In this document: positions 63,083-64,000 of the stretch, piece by piece | Position numbering within the stretch: the stretch's first letter is position 1 | Layout: each line of letters starts with the position of its first letter | Origin: Algoriphagus antarcticus | GTDB lineage: Bacteria > Bacteroidota > Bacteroidia > Cytophagales > Cyclobacteriaceae | Direction: 5' to 3' | Assembly (NCBI RefSeq): GCF_002150685.1 | Contig: NZ_MSSW01000030.1 | Span: 1-64,000 of the forward strand | Length of the DNA: 64,000 bases | Notes under the pieces: generated by a model | Seen by the model: only the letters and a program-made list of their open reading frames with translations | Told to the model about the DNA's origin: nothing | Database searches by the model: none | Position numbers and translations under genes: made by a program

Positions 63083-64000
63083 CCCTCTCCCCCTTCCACT
63101 ATCCTAATCTCCTCTTCTGTCAATCCATACAACTCGTAAACCAACTTATCAATCTCAGCGTCGATGCGGTTGATTTCGGATTGGAGGGCGAGGGCTTTTT
63201 GCTTTTGTTCGTTGAAGTAGGTCATCCATTCGGATTCTTCGGATAGACTGAGCTGAACCTTCGCTTTCTTTAATTCTCCAAAGAATCCTCTGAAATCTAA
63301 ACCCGGCCAGTTTTGAAGCTTGGTTGATGGTTTTTCAATGGAGAATTTGGATTTAATGAGTTCTATAAAATTCAATACGAATAGTTGATTACCCTGAATT
63401 TCCTTTAATAACATATCTACCTTTTGAGTTGAGTTATATACAAAGCCTTCTTCTAATTCTGGAATGGGAAAACTCATTAGGTTATTGACATTCAGTTTTG
63501 GGAAAGCTGCTCTACTCAAATTCACATTTGATTTTCTGAAGTAAGTAGAACATAGCAAGCTTCCTAAGATTGCAAAAATTGGTTTCAAATATTTCTCTTT
63601 CCCTGCTAAAGGCAAAAAATTAAATATGTCTGTATTGTTGACCATAGGTTCTTCAATAAAACAAATGTCAATCCTTTCCTTTGATAAAATTCTATTTACC
63701 AGTAATCTTTTATGTATGAAAATGTCTGCTTTTCGCGGAGCAGCGAGATTAGCACCGTATTTTATATATTCTGTATATGGTCTGATGAAATACCGCTGTA
63801 CGTTTCCCGCTCCTATAAGTGGTAAATAGGAATTATCTAATTTATTATCAGAATGATATATTTTCTCATTCATCATTTCTCTGGTTTGAGGCGGGTTCCC
63901 CTTTCCTTTTTCGTATGGTTTCATTCCCTGATATCCTCTTACGAAATCGCTTACTTTCAAATCACCATTAATCTCTAACTTATCTTCAAAGGAGAGTAAA
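63079..64000 (-). CDS. Type IIG-like restriction-modification protein, C-terminal part
   Basis: The frame is open through the window edge, so only the last 307 residues or so are seen; the TTG at 63960 is not a real start. LKVSDFVRGYQG and IPLIGAGNVQRYFIRPYTEYIKYG resemble the TaqI-like specificity (target-recognition) domain. LSRAAFPKLNVNNLMSFPIPE and the long C-terminal coil ending in RIDAEIDKLVYELYGLTEEEI are typical of Eco57I-class/type IIG (and BREX PglX-like) proteins. The methylase catalytic part (NPPY) would lie beyond 64000. Followed by two coupled membrane-protein genes. Confidence 0.82.
   Translation of the reverse strand, partial: LLSFEDKLEINGDLKVSDFVRGYQGMKPYEKGKGNPPQTREMMNEKIYHSDNKLDNSYLPLIGAGNVQRYFIRPYTEYIKYGANLAAPRKADIFIHKRLLVNRILSKERIDICFIEEPMVNNTDIFNFLPLAGKEKYLKPIFAILGSLLCSTYFRKSNVNLSRAAFPKLNVNNLMSFPIPELEEGFVYNSTQKVDMLLKEIQGNQLFVLNFIELIKSKFSIEKPSTKLQNWPGLDFRGFFGELKKAKVQLSLSEESEWMTYFNEQKQKALALQSEINRIDAEIDKLVYELYGLTEEEIRIVEGGEG

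Noticed and set aside
63079..64000. Calling this BREX PglX
   Set aside because: Only the C-terminal recognition region is visible, and no brxA/B/C/L or pglZ gene is seen, so the broader type IIG-like term is used.
1..64000. tRNA, rRNA, tmRNA or riboswitch
   Set aside because: Nothing resembling a cloverleaf, rRNA segment or known aptamer core could be read by eye. This is not proof of absence.

Overview
The window looks like a chromosome segment of a Bacteroidota bacterium, most likely Cytophagales (Cyclobacteriaceae/Algoriphagus-like). The reasons are low to moderate GC, a type IX secretion C-terminal sorting domain (32501-36559), Bacteroidota-style promoter boxes (TTTG ... TAnnTTTG), DUF1080 proteins, many exported or lipobox proteins, and the gene set etfBA-bifunctional nuclease-NupC. 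The genus is an inference. No rRNA, tRNA, CRISPR array, integrase or origin was recognised.

Layout. 1-24 kb is mostly core housekeeping: a nucleoside transporter, the electron-transfer flavoprotein pair followed by a DUF151/UVR nuclease-like protein, dnaB, an Mpl-type murein ligase with a DEDDh exonuclease, an M48 lipoprotein protease, GluQ-RS, an S10 peptidase/ion channel/PhzF/DinB run, an M28 peptidase, ferritin and a lipoprotein formylglycine-generating-enzyme homologue that keeps both active-site cysteines. At 24.0 kb there is a tiny acyl-carrier-protein-like protein with no phosphopantetheine serine.

24.5-30.8 kb is a marR-tolC-adaptor-RND permease operon with a readable promoter and a palindromic operator. 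Divergent from it is a small AraC regulator fused to a heavy-metal-binding domain. 32.5-40.9 kb holds a large secreted beta-helix/Ig protein with a T9SS tail, and a DUF1080 plus beta-propeller/cytochrome c operon, probably for extracellular or periplasmic carbohydrate chemistry. 41.5-54.3 kb is a metal-handling region: a copper-type P-ATPase, a small HMA protein, an exported CHY zinc-finger protein, two His-rich small exported proteins and a CusCBA/CzcCBA-type tripartite efflux pump.

54.3-64 kb is accessory. It has an IS66 relic, a methyltransferase, a 620-bp near-identical duplication carrying a 131-aa exported protein, an IS256-family relic whose left end has replaced the C-terminus of a DJ-1/PfpI-like membrane protein, an AraC-type regulator, about 2 kb of hairpin-rich repeats, and the 3' end of a type IIG-like restriction-modification gene translationally coupled to two small membrane-anchored coiled-coil proteins. 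The last is the best candidate for an undescribed defence-type module.

Across the whole window lies a family of about 150-bp non-coding elements with about 25-bp terminal inverted repeats (core GCCAGTA) and 8-9 bp flanking direct repeats, that is, a MITE. At least three copies show target-site duplications, and they sit beside gene ends.
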